64,000 bases of DNA, taken from positions 506,697 through 570,696 of the forward strand of contig JAHDWA010000001.1 of the NCBI GenBank assembly GCA_023382535.1. Reading direction: 5' to 3'. The position numbers and the translations under genes were made by a program. The notes under the pieces were generated by a model. The model saw only the letters and a list, made by a program, of their open reading frames with translations. It was not told the origin of the DNA and ran no database searches. Numbering within the stretch: position 1 is the stretch's first letter; each line of letters starts with the position of its first letter. Positions 17,287 through 27,068 of this stretch are shown one piece after another. This stretch comes from Anaerolineae bacterium (lineage in GTDB: Bacteria > Chloroflexota > Anaerolineae > 4572-78 > J111).

Positions 17287-18579
17287 CTACGAAAGGAATT
17301 CACCCCCAGCGGAACTGAACTCTATACGATTATCAATTGAGTTAGCGCTCTGGAATCTAACGCCGATAGAAATACCTAAGCCCCACCGAATTTCAGGATC
17401 ATTGGGTACATCAAACCGCTGCGAGGTCCAACTTCTAGGGGATAACCTAAGATTATCCTGCGCGGCTATCCTGCTTTCGCCATCGTAGATATGAACTGCA
17501 TGCACATAAGTGCTATCTGAGTTGGCTTTAAATCGAAGCAGAACTGCACCTGCACGAAGACGCTTATCGTTTACTATCACGGGGGTCGGAATGGCAAAGT
17601 GAAACCAATTCTCGGTATTTTGCCTGCCCTCAATACTGATCAAAGAGCCTATACGCCACGCTGCTCGGACTCGGTCTGTAGCCTCTATCTGCATACTGTG
17701 ACCATGAATCCACATGGCCTGCGCTAACTGCCTTACTATTGGATCTGTATCATAGCTATAGCCAAGTGTTCTAATATTCAAGACAGAAGCAGGCGTCACA
17801 CTACCGGATACTGAGCGTTCCATCATGTCATTTAAATTATGCCTTTGAGGGCCGCCACTGATCGGCTGGTAACTTTGATTAGGAAATCGCGCTTGCCAAT
17901 CGGCCCAAAGTTTATCCACAAAACAGTGATGCAGAAAAAAGACAGGATCATTCGGAGACGTCATGGGTATCATTGAGCCACCCACCCAAACGTGGACTCT
18001 ATTATGCAAACCAGGCGCCGCAGGATACCACCCTTCTAGCCGATTGCGAAAACATGGGTTACTGGTCATGTTCCATGGGCTGACATCATAGGGTGTTGTA
18101 CTGAGGGCATTATTAACATCGGTTTGCGAGGGTAAGGTTGGCACGTTTATGCCAAACTGTCGCCTTAGAGCACCCGCAGGGTTCCCATTACCATCTATAA
18201 TTATCCATTCCCCTTGTCTAAAGGGGCCGCTTTTTACGGCCCAGTTATCATTTGGATCTCCATTACCGCCCATAAATTCATTCGCCCAAATGGGGGCGGT
18301 TCGTGGGTCAGGTAGCCCTGCATCTTCCGTCCAATTCCAATAAGGCAGAGCTAGATTTGGATTCCCTGATACTTGCTGTAACTCTCTTTCAAAATCCAGG
18401 ATAAATTGGCGATGCCAAGGTAAAAAAGCCGGTGAACGATGGATGTTCGACATAGGCGCCTGGGCATGTCTAAGAACGTATTGGTTATATCTCCCGTTAG
18501 CCTTTAGTATCCTAATCGCGTTTATAAATTCGATTTTCTCAGCGTTCGTCAGAGATCTTAGATTCTTTCTAACGCCCAT
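17287..18579 (-). CDS. Tyrosinase with C-terminal beta-rich domain
   Basis: 430 aa, ATG 18579 preceded by AGGAGG. Residues 1-280 are a tyrosinase-type dicopper domain: CuA ligands H38, H47 and H56 (RHAQAP, IHRSPAFLPWHRQF) and CuB ligands H192, H196 and H217 or H218 (LHNRVHVWVGG, DPVFFLHHCFVDKLW). All six His are present, so o-hydroxylation or oxidation of phenols is expected. Residues ~286-430 are the domain that is also encoded alone just downstream. No signal peptide. It sits in a three-gene minus-strand group beside an IS element, with lower G+C by eye than its surroundings, so acquisition by transfer is likely. Confidence 0.88.
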   Translation of the reverse strand: MGVRKNLRSLTNAEKIEFINAIRILKANGRYNQYVLRHAQAPMSNIHRSPAFLPWHRQFILDFERELQQVSGNPNLALPYWNWTEDAGLPDPRTAPIWANEFMGGNGDPNDNWAVKSGPFRQGEWIIIDGNGNPAGALRRQFGINVPTLPSQTDVNNALSTTPYDVSPWNMTSNPCFRNRLEGWYPAAPGLHNRVHVWVGGSMIPMTSPNDPVFFLHHCFVDKLWADWQARFPNQSYQPISGGPQRHNLNDMMERSVSGSVTPASVLNIRTLGYSYDTDPIVRQLAQAMWIHGHSMQIEATDRVRAAWRIGSLISIEGRQNTENWFHFAIPTPVIVNDKRLRAGAVLLRFKANSDSTYVHAVHIYDGESRIAAQDNLRLSPRSWTSQRFDVPNDPEIRWGLGISIGVRFQSANSIDNRIEFSSAGGEFLS

Positions 18580-18627
18580 ACTCCCTCCTGGATTTCTTTT
18601 GAAAAAGCGTTACTGCATCTAACCAAG

Positions 18628-18903
18628 CTAATTGCGTAAGGTGGTATTAAATTCCTCCGTATGATCAACGACAGCTTTGGCTAAATCCGAGATCGATGTA
18701 TAAGCGGTATGGGGTAGATAAGGGGTGATAAAGATACCCGGTGCTGCCTCGACCACGTCAATTTCTCTGGGGCCTATGGTTAACTTTCCGGCAAAAGGCG
18801 TACCCGCTGCCGTCGCGCCACTAACAGGCGTTGACGTTGTTGGCTGCTCAATAGTAATTTCAAACCCTTTATATGTTTCTCTTTGCTGCGCCATAAGCTT
18901 CAT
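18628..18903 (-). CDS. Small protein of unknown function in the tyrosinase cluster
   Basis: 91 aa (88 if the ATG at 18894 is used; GGAGC sits nearly on top of the first ATG, so the second may be real). It begins QQRETYKGFEITIEQ and ends with ISDLAKAVVDHTEEF, a small alpha+beta fold. It lies 48 bp upstream of the tyrosinase gene on the same strand. I do not recognise it. It could be a small partner or caddie-like helper of the tyrosinase, judged by position only. Confidence 0.6.
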   Translation of the reverse strand: MKLMAQQRETYKGFEITIEQPTTSTPVSGATAAGTPFAGKLTIGPREIDVVEAAPGIFITPYLPHTAYTSISDLAKAVVDHTEEFNTTLRN

Positions 18904-18980
18904 GCTCCTCTCTCTTAATGATCTAAAGCCACGTGTTTAACGCCACTGTGCTTTCTTCTTGTGGACTATTATAATACAAT

Positions 18981-20345
18981 ACTGGGACCAGTTTTGACCG
19001 TTAGCTGGAACAGGACCTTAAAATCATGCACTTGCTACAGGGGCAATAGCTCCGTAGGTTCTGAGAGCGACAAAATCAGGGTGATATTTTATCAAACTCA
19101 GGTCGAGATCTAAGATGGAAAAAACCTTCTGAAGCAGATGTTCATTAAAATAGATCATTTTTTGAGTCGCCATTGAGAAAGGGGTAGCCAGGTCATAATC
19201 AAAGGACAGGTAAGCATCAACCTTAGCCAGGTTCAAAGCAGCTAAGCTGGCATTAAAATGAAAATCAAGACGGTCTTGATCCCGTGCCTGACAGTGGCCC
19301 AGACCAGTGAACTGTTTAGCATCGCGAAAGATAAACTCGATTTGGAACCGCGCTTTGTAATAGCGATAAATACATTCGGCCTCCAAGTCCGTATCGGTCG
19401 AGAATAACAAGGCATAACTGGGCTTATCAGGGTGACGCAAATTGAGCACATAAACCAAACGGATATTGCCTTTCAACTTGATACTGTTGACGACCAGGGT
19501 GTACAAATGAATATCTTTCTCAACTTCACCGACATACTCAAAGCGACTGAGATCATCAAATTTGACCTTGCCGTCGTATTTGCGTCTGGCCCCAAACTGC
19601 TTTTGCGGACCTTGATACAAATAGCGCAGGTTGGCATCGTGGCGGAATTTGCTGACCAGATGCAAATCTAACGCCCGGACCGCTTTGACGAACTTGAGCT
19701 TGGGATAATAACCGTCGACCGCCAGATAAATCACCTCAGCCGGTAAATGAACCGCATCCCGTCGCAAATGTTCGGCATAGAAATCAACCCGGCTGATCTG
19801 TTCATCGTCCTGTTTCTCAGCGGTTGACCCAGGTGCGACTAACTGCTCGATCTGTTCTTGCGGCGGCGTTTGCCAACTCGACAGGGTATAGCCGGTGTTA
19901 TCAGTCACATCAATCACCGCCAAATTCGATATTTCCAACCCTTTGGCCGGCTGCTGGTGACTGCTGTCATAGAAAAAACCCAGTCCATACGTTTTGCGAC
20001 CACTTTTGGCCAGATAAGAACAATCCATCGCCCCGATCTTTTCGTGCTGAGAAGGCATAATCTCGCTCATGAGCCGTTCATTAAAAGCAGCAAAATTAAA
20101 GGCGTGGCTAAATTGGCGGGCATAGGTCTTTTCAGCCAAATCACTGTAGCGACTCAAATTCCGAAAGTTGACTTTGCCGCGCATCAACAAAATCGTCACA
20201 AACAGGGTCCAGAAATTTCTTTTGCGGCTTGGCAACACCCGGCATTTTATCCAATAGGTTGTTAATGAAGCTTGCCATCTTTCCCCCCATTTTTATTGGA
20301 GGATAGACAACTTAGCTTCTACGTCAAACTAAAACTGTCTGAACC
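18981..20345 (-). mobile_element. IS4-type insertion sequence (boundaries approximate)
   Basis: Surrounds the transposase pseudogene. The candidate ends, GGGACCAGTTTT near 18984 and, read inward from the other side, TTCAGACAGTTTT from about 20342, match only partly as inverted repeats. I found no convincing target duplication, so the boundaries are estimates. Confidence 0.45.
19024..20278 (-). pseudogene. IS4-family transposase, interrupted by a one-base frameshift near the N-terminus
   Basis: The long frame (19024-20238) carries the IS4 signature Y-(2)-R-(3)-E-(6)-K in YYKARFQIEFIFRDAKQ and the first catalytic Asp region (GAMDCSYLAKSG). Its natural start lies in another frame: ATG 20278, with GGGGGAAAG upstream, reads MASFINNLLDKMPGVAKPQK and then shifts at AAATTTC near 20216. 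Removing one T restores the usual IS4 N-terminus. The long frame alone begins at a TTG without a ribosome site. The copy is therefore probably dead, unless a programmed shift exists. Confidence 0.7.
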
Positions 20346-20490
20346 ATTGATAATAGGGAATATCATTAATCTCAATGTGACCGAGCCTGACTTTATTTGA
20401 CCGTGTGTCAAGGAAGTCCTTCCTAGTGGGTGCAGGCCTGCAAATCAGTCTTTCCGTCTGTCATCATCCCAATTCCCGGCCTTCGAAAAG

Positions 20491-21456
20491 CTATTCCAAG
20501 GACTCTCCTCTTGTTGTTGTCTTCTGATTACGGCGGTCCTTCTTCTCCATGACCTGGAGCCACCGGCCAAGCAGCGCCAACGCTGTGACTAGGTAGACAA
20601 TGCCGCCTGGGATCCCCATGAACGCGCCGGCCACCTGCTGATCCTCAAGCACTGTCAGGTTCCAAGCGGCGGCGCTTGAGGTATAAATGGGGTATAAGGG
20701 TATCCGGGCAAAGGTGAGGAGCATCCCAAGCGCGCCGCTGTGCATGGCTGTGGTGAAAACGTAGAGGATATCGGCCCCAGGGCCCAATCGCCTATGCCTA
20801 CCAGGATAAATGAGAGTCCACCAAAACAAAAGAGCTGTCCCTAAAAAGCTGGCATGCTCCAGTTCGTGCATAAATACCCACTCTAGGGCCGCTTGGTAAA
20901 GACTGGGCAAGTGCCAAATCCAAAGTGTGACGCCGTAGAGAGACCAAACCAACATAGGTTGGGTCAATCCACGCCATATCTTATTCACAACTCTCGTTTG
21001 TCGCCACCAGCGCCCAAGCGCGTGCCGCGCCGGCTTGGGAAGTGCCCATAAGAACGCAACGACCGGCGCCCCAAGAACGAGTAGGGGGACAGCAACGAGG
21101 GTAAGCACTAAATGCTGCACCATGTGCGCCGAAAAAAGAGCCCTGCCAAAGGCGTTGAGCGGCGAGATGAGCGCAATAAAAAGAGCGAGCAGCCCGCCTC
21201 CAAAAGCAACCGCCTGCCACCACAAGATACCCCGTCCTACGCCGGCTCGCGCCCAAAGCGCCCTCACCCCCTTGGTGTAGACCCAAGCCGCCAGCCCAAG
21301 GCCCAGTAGAACTTGCGGTTCCCAACTCCAGGCTCGCCAAATGTCTTCCGGGAGCGGCGGCAGACCTTGATAGGCTAAAACAGTCTGCGGATAAGCGACT
21401 AGCGCCAACAGAATTAAGCCTCCGCTCCGGCAGATGCGTTTGGATAAAGTGAACAC
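20491..21456 (-). CDS. ctaG: Cytochrome c oxidase assembly factor CtaG (caa3 type)
   Basis: 321 aa from a GTG at 21456 (AGGGAT just upstream); a TTG at 21486 would add ten residues. Polytopic membrane protein with the CtaG block HMVQHLVLTLVAVPLLVLGA, LWIWHLPSLYQAAL, and MHELEHASFLGTALLFWW. The conserved His residues are thought to bind copper for the CuB site of haem-copper oxidases. A second CtaG is encoded at 62463-63281. No oxidase subunit I is present in the window. Confidence 0.9.
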   Translation of the reverse strand: MFTLSKRICRSGGLILLALVAYPQTVLAYQGLPPLPEDIWRAWSWEPQVLLGLGLAAWVYTKGVRALWARAGVGRGILWWQAVAFGGGLLALFIALISPLNAFGRALFSAHMVQHLVLTLVAVPLLVLGAPVVAFLWALPKPARHALGRWWRQTRVVNKIWRGLTQPMLVWSLYGVTLWIWHLPSLYQAALEWVFMHELEHASFLGTALLFWWTLIYPGRHRRLGPGADILYVFTTAMHSGALGMLLTFARIPLYPIYTSSAAAWNLTVLEDQQVAGAFMGIPGGIVYLVTALALLGRWLQVMEKKDRRNQKTTTRGESLE

Positions 21457-21690
21457 GATATCCCTATCTATATTCCCGACTGACAATTCCGGAATGCTTT
21501 ATTGCTTACTCTCTATGATATTATTTTGTCTCCGGCTGCCCAACACTAACTTGGGTTATTTTGATAAACCGACCGGGCAATTTTTAGCAGCTTGAGGCGC
21601 TTTTTCTAAAAGCTTTTAATCAGTCCTGTCCAAATTGTGAAGCAAAAATTAGGCGATTAAGTTGTTGTATTACTCTCACAGTGATACGCC

Positions 21691-23456
21691 TTAGCGCTGC
21701 CGCAACAACATGGATGAATTAGCCAGAATGCCCAAATCTGGTAGCGATTGAGCCGCCGCAGCCACAATAGGCGGTAGAAAACCAGAAGCGGCCAGAGTTA
21801 GCCCTACCAAATTGTATACGGCCGTAAAGGCAATATTCATCTTGACCACACCTATCGTCCGGCGGGCAATCCGCAGAACTTCAGGTACGAGCGTCCAATC
21901 TTCACGCATCAAAGCTACGTGCGCTGCTTCGATAGCAATATCAGTCCCCGCTGCGCCCATCGCAATGCCAACATCAGCCTGGGCCAAAGCCGGCGCATCA
22001 TTTACGCCATCTCCGACCCTAACAACCGTATGCCCCTTGGCCTGATAATCTCTCACCACAGCAATTTTGTCTTCAGGTAGCAAATTAGCTCGGTACGCCA
22101 CGCCGAGTTTCTCGGCTAACGCCCCAGCAGCCTGTTCATTATCGCCGGTGAGCAGTTCGATCTGGCGTACCCCGAGCGCACAGTGGCCAGGGTAGCCGGA
22201 ACTTCGGGACGGAGGGTGTCGGCGGTGGCTAACACCCCAGCCAATTCGTCGTCGCGGCTGAGGAAGAGCAGGCTCTTACCCTGAGCCTCCAGTTCAGATA
22301 CGAGCGGGAGAGATGCCGCCGCCGGAGTCATCCGTCGATTGCCAACGGTAATCAAGTTGCCGTTCAGGTTGACCCGCACACCCATACCTGGGACAGCCTC
22401 AAAGCGACTGGGTTCGGCCAGCGCCAAGTTCTGGGCGCGAGCGGCAGCGCGCACGGCTTCAGCCAGGGGGTGTTCGGAGTAGCGTTCAGCCGACGCGGCC
22501 AGGGAGAGGATATCAGCGGTAGACACCTCGGCGCGGTGGGCTTCGGCTTCTTCTACCATTTTGACCACCCGCCCAAAGGTCGTGTCCGCGCCGATGCGGG
22601 TAGTTCGCACCCGCAGGCTGCCCAACTTGGCCATCGTCGCGGCAAAGACGTGAGAACCGGGGCCGACCTCGACCGGCATCGCCTCGCCGGTGATGGTGGC
22701 CTGGTCTACCGTCGCCTGCCCCGTGATGACTTCGCCATCCACGGGAATCTTTTCACCGGGCCGCACAATGACGACTTCTCCAATGCGGACCTCCTCAATG
22801 GGGACTTCCTGCTCGGTGTCGGCTCGTTCGAGGCGAGCCATTTGCGGCGCCATGGCGGTCAAGTTTTTCACCGCCCGACGGGCCCGTTCGGTGGTGAAAT
22901 GCTCGGCGTAATCCCCCACTCGCATAAAAAAGACCACCACAGCCGCAGTGGCCCATTCGCCTACGGCCAGCGCAGCTACTGCGCCCACACTCATCAGCGT
23001 GTGCGAGGTTATCTGCCCCTTAAGGACAGCGCGAACAACGTTGCGAAAGATAGGGTAGCCAGCGACCCCCACAACAACCCAACCGAGCGGCCAGGGAACC
23101 TGTTCGGTGATCGCTTCAAAGAGGCCCAGCCATTCGCCCACCACCACGATGAACAACACCGCCCCAAAGACCAGGCCGAACAGGGTTAGCACCGGGCGGG
23201 TCAGGTCGGCTAGCGGGCGAGCCGGGGGTGGCGTAGCCGGGATAGGCACCGAGTAGCCCGCGCTTTCTACGGCCTTGTGGATGAGCGGCAAGTCTACCAG
23301 GGTGGGATCAAGCCGAACTACCACTTTCTCCGAGGTCAGAAAAACATTTACCGCTTCGACGCCGGGTAGGTCGGCGATAGCCTGCCGGACGTGCTGGTTA
23401 CATTCGGTGCAGTCCATGCCGGCAATAGGGATTTCAAGCGTTTGTGTTGTAGCCAT
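21691..23456 (-). pseudogene. Heavy-metal P1B-type ATPase, internally deleted and frameshifted
   Basis: The first frame (22116-23456) has an HMA domain (MDCTECNQHV), the first membrane block, the TGE loop (ATITGEAMPV) and then jumps from VVKMVEEAEAHRAEV straight to STADILSLAASAERYSEHPL, near 22524. About 100-120 residues are missing: the CPx membrane helix and the DKTGT phosphorylation site. A second lesion, a one-base shift near 22170, splits off the P-domain end (VGDGVNDAPALAQADVGIAM) into 21691-22101. With no phosphorylation site the protein cannot pump. It lies 65 bp downstream of an intact paralogue. Confidence 0.85.
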
Positions 23457-23521
23457 AAGTTTAACTCCTCTGAGGTTTGGATTTTTTGCCCATTACCTTA
23501 CTATATCTTCTGGGGTGGTGA

Positions 23522-25645
23522 TCACGCTCGCAACATTCGCAGCCCGCTACCAATGACGATGAACTCACTAATTTCGTGGCCTAACACAGCGATGGGCAAG
23601 GAGAAAGTGCCGGCTATTGCCCCAATCACCAGCACCCCAATCACAATTGCCGACAACACCAAATTCTGGTTGACCACCGCCTGGTTGCGCTTGGCCAACT
23701 TGAGCGCGTAGGCCAGTTTTTCCAGATCGTCCGCCATCAGGGCCACATCCGCCGTTTCCAGGGCTACGTCTGTGCCCGCCGCACCCATCGCCACCCCGAC
23801 GGTAGCTTCGGCCAGCGCCGGTGCATCGTTCACCCCATCGCCCACCATGGCCACATGACCATAGCGCCCGGCTAATTCGCGCACCTTCGCCACCTTGTCT
23901 TCCGGTTTCAGGTCGGCGTAGACCTCATCAAGGCTCAGTTCCCTGGCGATGGCTAGAGCCGTGCGCTGATTGTCGCCGGTGAGCATCGCTACTTTTTCCA
24001 CGCCCACCGCGTGCAGCGCCTCGATAGCCTGGCGCGCATTGGGCCGGATATTGTCGCGAATGGCAATTAGCCCCCAGACCGAGGTTTCATCACTTACGAC
24101 CACGACAGTTTTACCCTCAGCCTGCAACCGCTCGATCACTTCCATTTGCTCATCCAAGGCTTGCCCTAATTGCGACCGGAAGAAGTCCGGGCTGCCCACA
24201 TAGACTGCCTGACCGTTGTGTCGGGCTGATACGCCGGCTCCGGTCAGTGACCGAAAATCATTGACCTCAACCGGTGTTACCGCCTGCGCCTCCGCATAGC
24301 GGACGATAGCTTGAGCCAGGGGATGCTGACTGCGCCGCTCCACGCCAGCGGCCAAAGCCAACACCTGTTCACGGCTCTGCTGCGCCCCATTCAGGTTCAC
24401 TACATCGATCACTTCCGGTTCGCCCCGCGTCAGCGTGCCGGTCTTGTCCATCGCCACCACTTTCACTTTGGCCAGCTCCTCGACGTAAGTGCCGCCTTTG
24501 ATCAGCACGCCCTGCCGGGCGCCGGTACCCAGCGAGGCGACCATCGTGATCGGGATAGAGATGACCAACGCGCACGGCGCCGCCGCTACTATAAACACGG
24601 TGGCGCGGGTGATCCAGGTCAGCCAGTCGGCACTAAAGAAGAGCGGCGGAATGACGGCGATCAAAACGCCGACTAATAAAACGATGGGACTATAACGCGC
24701 CCCAAATCGCTCGATGAAGCGCTGGCTTTTACCTTTCTTTTCCTGGGCTTCCTCGACCATGTGAATAATCCGGCTGATGGTATTATCAGCGAAGGTCTTG
24801 GTCGCCCGCACTTCCAGCGCGCCTTCGCCGTTGATGCTACCGGCGAAGACCGGATCGCCTGGCTGCTTCTCCACCGGCACACTCTCGCCGGTAACTGGGG
24901 CCTGGTTGACGCTGGAAGCGCCGACCAATACCTCGCCGTCAGTAGCGAGAGACTGGCCGGGTTTAATGATGAAGACATCACCGACGACCAATTCCTCAAC
25001 CGGTATTTCTATTTCGCGCCCTTCCCGGCGCACCAGGGCTACTTTCGGAGCCAGGTCCATCAGGGCCTTGATCGCCGCGCGAGTTTTCTCCTCGGTGTAG
25101 CCCTCGGCGGCCTCGCTGATCGAATACAGAAAGACCAACATCGCGCCCTCGGCGGCCTGGCCCATCACCGTAGCGACGACGGCAGCGACGCTCATGAGCA
25201 ATTCAATGCCAATTTCTCGCTCAAAGATCAATTCTTCGATAGCTTCCCGGCCAAAATAGTAGCCGCCGATCAGGATGGCCGCGACATACATGGCGATCGA
25301 GATGATCTCCGGCGCGCCCGCCAGCCCGATGAGCCAGCCCACAAGCAACAACACACCCGACGCCGCCGAGGTAAGGACCTTCGGATTGCGCCAGGGTTTG
25401 GGCGGCTCGGCCCTTGCCAGCCCCTTCTGGGGTGGAAAACCAAGCGACTCTAATTTTTCTTTTACTGCTTCAGGTGTGGTAATGGCCGGATCATAGGCCA
25501 TGGCTACCTTAGCCGACTTAGGATAGACTTTCAGCGCGTTCAGGCCGGGGAAGCCGGTCAAGCCACGCTCAAGCGCAGCCGCGTCGTGCTCACAATCCAG
25601 GTTGCCAACGCGGAGTTCAAGCTGCTTTACATTGGTTTGGTTCAT
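23522..25645 (-). CDS. P1B-type heavy-metal-transporting ATPase (CadA/ZntA-like, APC motif)
   Basis: 707 aa, ATG 25645 with GGAGAT upstream. N-terminal ferredoxin-like domain with a degenerate metal motif (NLDCEHDA, one Cys). Complete P-type core: TGESVPVEK, membrane motif AAPCALVIS, phosphorylation Asp400 in DKTGTLT, SQHPLAQAIV and GDGVNDAPAL. The membrane motif is APC rather than CPC, so the transported ion is uncertain (Zn, Cd or Pb by overall resemblance). An ArsR gene of the Cd/Pb-sensing CmtR type lies upstream on the same strand (27065-27433) and may share control. Confidence 0.9.
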   Translation of the reverse strand: MNQTNVKQLELRVGNLDCEHDAAALERGLTGFPGLNALKVYPKSAKVAMAYDPAITTPEAVKEKLESLGFPPQKGLARAEPPKPWRNPKVLTSAASGVLLLVGWLIGLAGAPEIISIAMYVAAILIGGYYFGREAIEELIFEREIGIELLMSVAAVVATVMGQAAEGAMLVFLYSISEAAEGYTEEKTRAAIKALMDLAPKVALVRREGREIEIPVEELVVGDVFIIKPGQSLATDGEVLVGASSVNQAPVTGESVPVEKQPGDPVFAGSINGEGALEVRATKTFADNTISRIIHMVEEAQEKKGKSQRFIERFGARYSPIVLLVGVLIAVIPPLFFSADWLTWITRATVFIVAAAPCALVISIPITMVASLGTGARQGVLIKGGTYVEELAKVKVVAMDKTGTLTRGEPEVIDVVNLNGAQQSREQVLALAAGVERRSQHPLAQAIVRYAEAQAVTPVEVNDFRSLTGAGVSARHNGQAVYVGSPDFFRSQLGQALDEQMEVIERLQAEGKTVVVVSDETSVWGLIAIRDNIRPNARQAIEALHAVGVEKVAMLTGDNQRTALAIARELSLDEVYADLKPEDKVAKVRELAGRYGHVAMVGDGVNDAPALAEATVGVAMGAAGTDVALETADVALMADDLEKLAYALKLAKRNQAVVNQNLVLSAIVIGVLVIGAIAGTFSLPIAVLGHEISEFIVIGSGLRMLRA

Positions 25646-25768
25646 GTTATTATCTCCACAATACTGTTTGCTTTTCTGAAGAAAGCGCCTGCCGAACCGG
25701 CTTTTGCGCTAGCCAGTCCAGGAGTGGTTGTTCGGCGGTACGGCACCATGAGGATATAAGGTATCATC

Positions 25769-26359
25769 TCAATTCAAGCGTGGAATAACTCTCCCCGTTC
25801 TATTCATATAGGCCCGATACTCATTTCCAAATGCTTCCACCATCATCTTTTCTTCCAGTGGCACCCGCAGAATAAAGAACAGCGCAAACGTCAAAGGTAT
25901 GAGACCGATGAACCAGTTTGCCGTAATCAGAGCGAGGCCCGCTGACCAAAGAAATATCGCCGAGTAGATGGGATGTCGAACCCACTGATAGGGACCCGTT
26001 GTAACAAGCTTGTGTTGTTCTCGGACCTCTAGATTGCCACTAAAACTTGCGCTTAAGGTTTGATGCGCCCAGGTTAACAAAGCCAGCCCCACAATAACGA
26101 GAGCGAATCCGCTCCAGCGCATCCACTCAGGCAGCACCAGAGCAGACCACCTCATCCAGTTGGGGCTAATCAACCAAAGGAGCAGTCCGATGGCGAGAAC
26201 GCCCAAGATGGAAACTACCATTCCCATCCTCTTGCTGTCTTTTGACGAGGAGATGTCAAATTGGAGTGTTCCCGTCCTTAAGCGGTAATACGCTCTTATT
26301 GCCAGGAACGCCACAATCGAAAGGAGGAGAGTAATTTGGAAAGGAGTCTCGTTTGCCAT
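25769..26359 (-). CDS. Isoprenylcysteine carboxyl methyltransferase-family membrane protein
   Basis: 196 aa with about five membrane segments and the C-terminal signature GPYQWVRHPIYSAIFLW and PLEEKMM--FGNEYRAYM of the ICMT/PEMT family (SAM-dependent methylation of small or lipid substrates in the membrane). Bacterial members often sit near metal-resistance genes, as here, but their substrates are mostly unknown. Same strand as, and 79 bp after, the SAM methyltransferase gene. Confidence 0.8.
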   Translation of the reverse strand: MANETPFQITLLLSIVAFLAIRAYYRLRTGTLQFDISSSKDSKRMGMVVSILGVLAIGLLLWLISPNWMRWSALVLPEWMRWSGFALVIVGLALLTWAHQTLSASFSGNLEVREQHKLVTTGPYQWVRHPIYSAIFLWSAGLALITANWFIGLIPLTFALFFILRVPLEEKMMVEAFGNEYRAYMNRTGRVIPRLN

Positions 26360-26438
26360 CTATGTTTCCAATGAAGTAATGCACCGTTCAAATTCGCACA
26401 CCATGGGGTCTACAACCGCAGCAATCGTCAACATGCTC

Positions 26439-27068
26439 TCAGGCTTTGACAAAGTTCGCTGTGAAAAAGTACCACGGCCCGTTCATGGCTTGCAGTCGAA
26501 AGCCTGCCGCCTCGGCCAGCCGCTGCACCGTAGCGCGAGACTGATAGTGCGGGTCGGGAAAGATTTCTGTGACCGAAAGCCATCCACCAGGTTTGAGCGC
26601 CAGGTAGCATTGTTGCAAGGCTGCTTCGCAGGCGGGGATTTCGCCCAACACCGTGCAGAGATAAATCAGGTCGAAGGTCTCCGGTGGGAAGTGTGGGTGG
26701 GCCGCATCACCCAAAACGGTGGTCAGGTTCGACACACCAGCATGGGCAGCGTGGGTCTTAAGTCGTTCTAACATTCCTGGCTGGATGTCCAGTCCCACGA
26801 CCTCGCCGCCCGGCAGCACACGCCGAGCGGCCGGAATTAACAACCGGCCCGGCCCCGGCCCAATCCCCAAAACCTGCTGGCCCGGCTGCAAGCCCAGGCG
26901 GTCTAACGTCGTCTGCATGCCGGTGAGCCAGTCTAGCAGTGGGTTTTCCAGGCTCCAACCAAACCAAGTGGGACAGGGGAGTGGGCGGCGACGGCTGGCC
27001 GACCGCCACCCCAGGCCAACCAGCACGAGGGCCAGGAGGAGCGGCCCAAAGAATCTAAAGACCTTCAT
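26439..27068 (-). CDS. Membrane-anchored class I SAM-dependent methyltransferase
   Basis: 209 aa. N-terminal hydrophobic segment (FFGPLLLALVLVGLGW), then a Rossmann methyltransferase with motif I LGIGPGPGRLLIPAAR, acidic end of strand 2 (VVGLDIQPGM) and FDLIYLCTVLGEIP as motif IV. Its start codon overlaps the stop of the ArsR gene (ATGA at 27065-27068), so the two are translationally coupled. Substrate unknown. A metal(loid)-linked role is suggested only by the regulator. Confidence 0.8.
   Translation of the reverse strand: MKVFRFFGPLLLALVLVGLGWRSASRRRPLPCPTWFGWSLENPLLDWLTGMQTTLDRLGLQPGQQVLGIGPGPGRLLIPAARRVLPGGEVVGLDIQPGMLERLKTHAAHAGVSNLTTVLGDAAHPHFPPETFDLIYLCTVLGEIPACEAALQQCYLALKPGGWLSVTEIFPDPHYQSRATVQRLAEAAGFRLQAMNGPWYFFTANFVKA

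Noticed and set aside
20205..20245. Programmed frameshift in the IS4-type transposase
   Set aside because: AAATTTC is not a strong slippery site and no stimulatory structure is evident; a simple one-base mutation is more likely.
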